A DNA stretch of 5,462 bases, from the NCBI GenBank assembly GCA_021813595.1, contig JAKAKF010000272.1, forward strand, positions 1 through 5,462, written 5' to 3'. The DNA comes from a bacterium (GTDB lineage Bacteria > SZUA-79 > Acidulodesulfobacterales > Acidulodesulfobacteraceae). Numbering within the stretch: the first letter of the stretch is position 1; every line of letters starts with the position of its first letter. The notes beneath the pieces are model-generated. The model ran no database searches. It was given only the letters and a program-made list of their open reading frames with translations, and was not told the origin of the DNA. This document shows positions 4,631-5,462 of this stretch, piece after piece. The translations under genes were made by a program, and so were the position numbers.

Positions 4631-5462
4631 ATGAACAAAAACAAAATAGCCGCATATTCTTTTTTCTTCGTCCTGCTCATTCTTTTTGTCGTCAGGCTTA
4701 TACTCATAACGAAAATAGACCTGATTCCCGAAGAAACATATTACTGGCAATGGTCGAGGCATCTCTCCTTTTCTTATTACGATATGTCGCCTATGATTGC
4801 CTATACTATAGCCCTTACGACGCTTTTCGGAAAATTAAACTCGCAGTTTTTCGTAAGACTCGCCGCTCCGGTAATATCGCTGTCGCTATCGTTTTTTGTA
4901 TTTGCCGCGTTAAAAAAAATAACGGGAAAGTCTCTGTATTCGTTAATCTGGGCGGTGCTGTTAAACGCCATACCTATATTTAACGTAGGCTCCGTACTGA
5001 TAGTTTACGGAAACCTGCAGATGCTGTTTTTTTCATTGACCGTTCTGCTCCTCGTATATCTTGTAATTACGGAAAAAAATTATTACTGGTATTTAATCGG
5101 TATTTCTACAGGATTTGCATTGTTAAGCAAATATACTGCGGTCTTTATATACTTAATAGTCTTTATTTTCCTTCTGTTGAGCAAAAAACACCGAAAATAT
5201 TTTTTAAGAAAAGAACCATATCTGGCTTTTTTAATATCCGCTGTTATGTTTGCGCCCGTAATAGTATGGAATTATTCTAACGATTTCGTGTCTTTCAGAC
5301 ATCTTTTAACGCTATCCGGCGGATACGAAAACTTCAGCATTTTTTTATCCAACTTTTTTTTATTTATAATATCTCAAGCCGGCATAATTTCGCCGTTTTT
5401 ATTCATAATTATTATGTACGCCGCATTTGCCGGCCTGTATCTGGGTTTAAAAGAAAAGAACG
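4631..5462 (+). CDS. Multi-pass membrane glycosyltransferase, GT39/ArnT-like (PMT_2), 3' end outside window
   Basis: First 277 residues of an integral membrane glycosyltransferase; the frame stays open to the right edge, and full-length relatives are about 450-600 aa. Such enzymes take a sugar from a polyprenyl-phosphate donor and add it to a lipid or protein on the periplasmic side. After a first membrane segment (about 7-27) comes the family loop PEETYYWQWSRHLSFSYYD (33-51) with acidic E34/E35, the expected catalytic region, then SPMIAY. Further signs are FFVRLAAPV (73-81), FALLSKYTAVF (162-172) and PVIVWNYSNDFVSFRHL (209-225), all typical, among many hydrophobic segments. The start is fixed by an in-frame stop at 4625-4627, and no other ATG occurs before Met52. 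No Shine-Dalgarno sequence is visible. The exact donor and acceptor cannot be told from sequence; pilin or LPS glycosylation are both possible. Confidence 0.88.
   Translation, partial: MNKNKIAAYSFFFVLLILFVVRLILITKIDLIPEETYYWQWSRHLSFSYYDMSPMIAYTIALTTLFGKLNSQFFVRLAAPVISLSLSFFVFAALKKITGKSLYSLIWAVLLNAIPIFNVGSVLIVYGNLQMLFFSLTVLLLVYLVITEKNYYWYLIGISTGFALLSKYTAVFIYLIVFIFLLLSKKHRKYFLRKEPYLAFLISAVMFAPVIVWNYSNDFVSFRHLLTLSGGYENFSIFLSNFFLFIISQAGIISPFLFIIIMYAAFAGLYLGLKEKN

Noticed and set aside
4606..4983. A plus-strand open frame of 125 codons starting at ATG 4606, overlapping the glycosyltransferase in another frame.
   Set aside because: Its ATG lies inside the predicted TATAAT box, and its protein is basic, low in recognisable motifs and unlike any family. 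The frame at 4631 gives a clear membrane glycosyltransferase with no need for a frameshift.

Overview
The window carries a complete five-gene type IV pilus assembly operon, pilM-pilN-pilO-pilP-pilQ, on the minus strand (4423 down to 142). The first part of a divergent, plus-strand membrane glycosyltransferase gene of the GT39/ArnT-like (PMT_2) superfamily runs from 4631 off the right edge. An outer-membrane secretin means a double-membrane (Gram-negative type) bacterium. The DNA is moderately AT-rich with GCC/GCG/CCG-rich patches, and Ile is often encoded by ATA. The gene order is common in Proteobacteria and related phyla. A deltaproteobacterial-like or related uncultured lineage is a guess only; nothing here fixes the taxon.

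Layout from left to right: 1-66 is AT-rich and shows no supportable gene. 67-103 is a perfect 17-bp inverted repeat flanked by A and T runs, a likely bidirectional terminator that closes the pil operon. 142-1575 is pilQ, a short secretin. 1634-2116 is pilP, 2166-2792 pilO, 2812-3369 pilN (TTG start) and 3371-4423 pilM. 4424-4630 is a 207-bp divergent intergenic region. It holds a sigma70-like promoter candidate for each direction, a perfect 15-bp tandem repeat, and a 16-bp palindrome that overlaps the predicted pilM -10 box. No RNA gene, insertion sequence, CRISPR array or phage gene was seen.

How the genes work together (established for the families): PilM is a cytoplasmic actin-fold protein that binds the N-terminal tail of PilN. 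PilN and PilO are bitopic inner-membrane proteins that pair through coiled coils and ferredoxin-like periplasmic domains. PilP links PilNO to the periplasmic part of PilQ, the outer-membrane channel through which the pilus passes. No pilin, ATPase (PilB/PilT) or PilC platform gene lies in the window, so they must be elsewhere.

The system is a recognisable T4P alignment complex, not a new one. The points worth attention are its reduced features: a secretin with no AMIN domains, a PilP with no evident lipobox, a TTG-initiated pilN with a variant PilM-binding tail, and the repeat/palindrome at the operon promoter.
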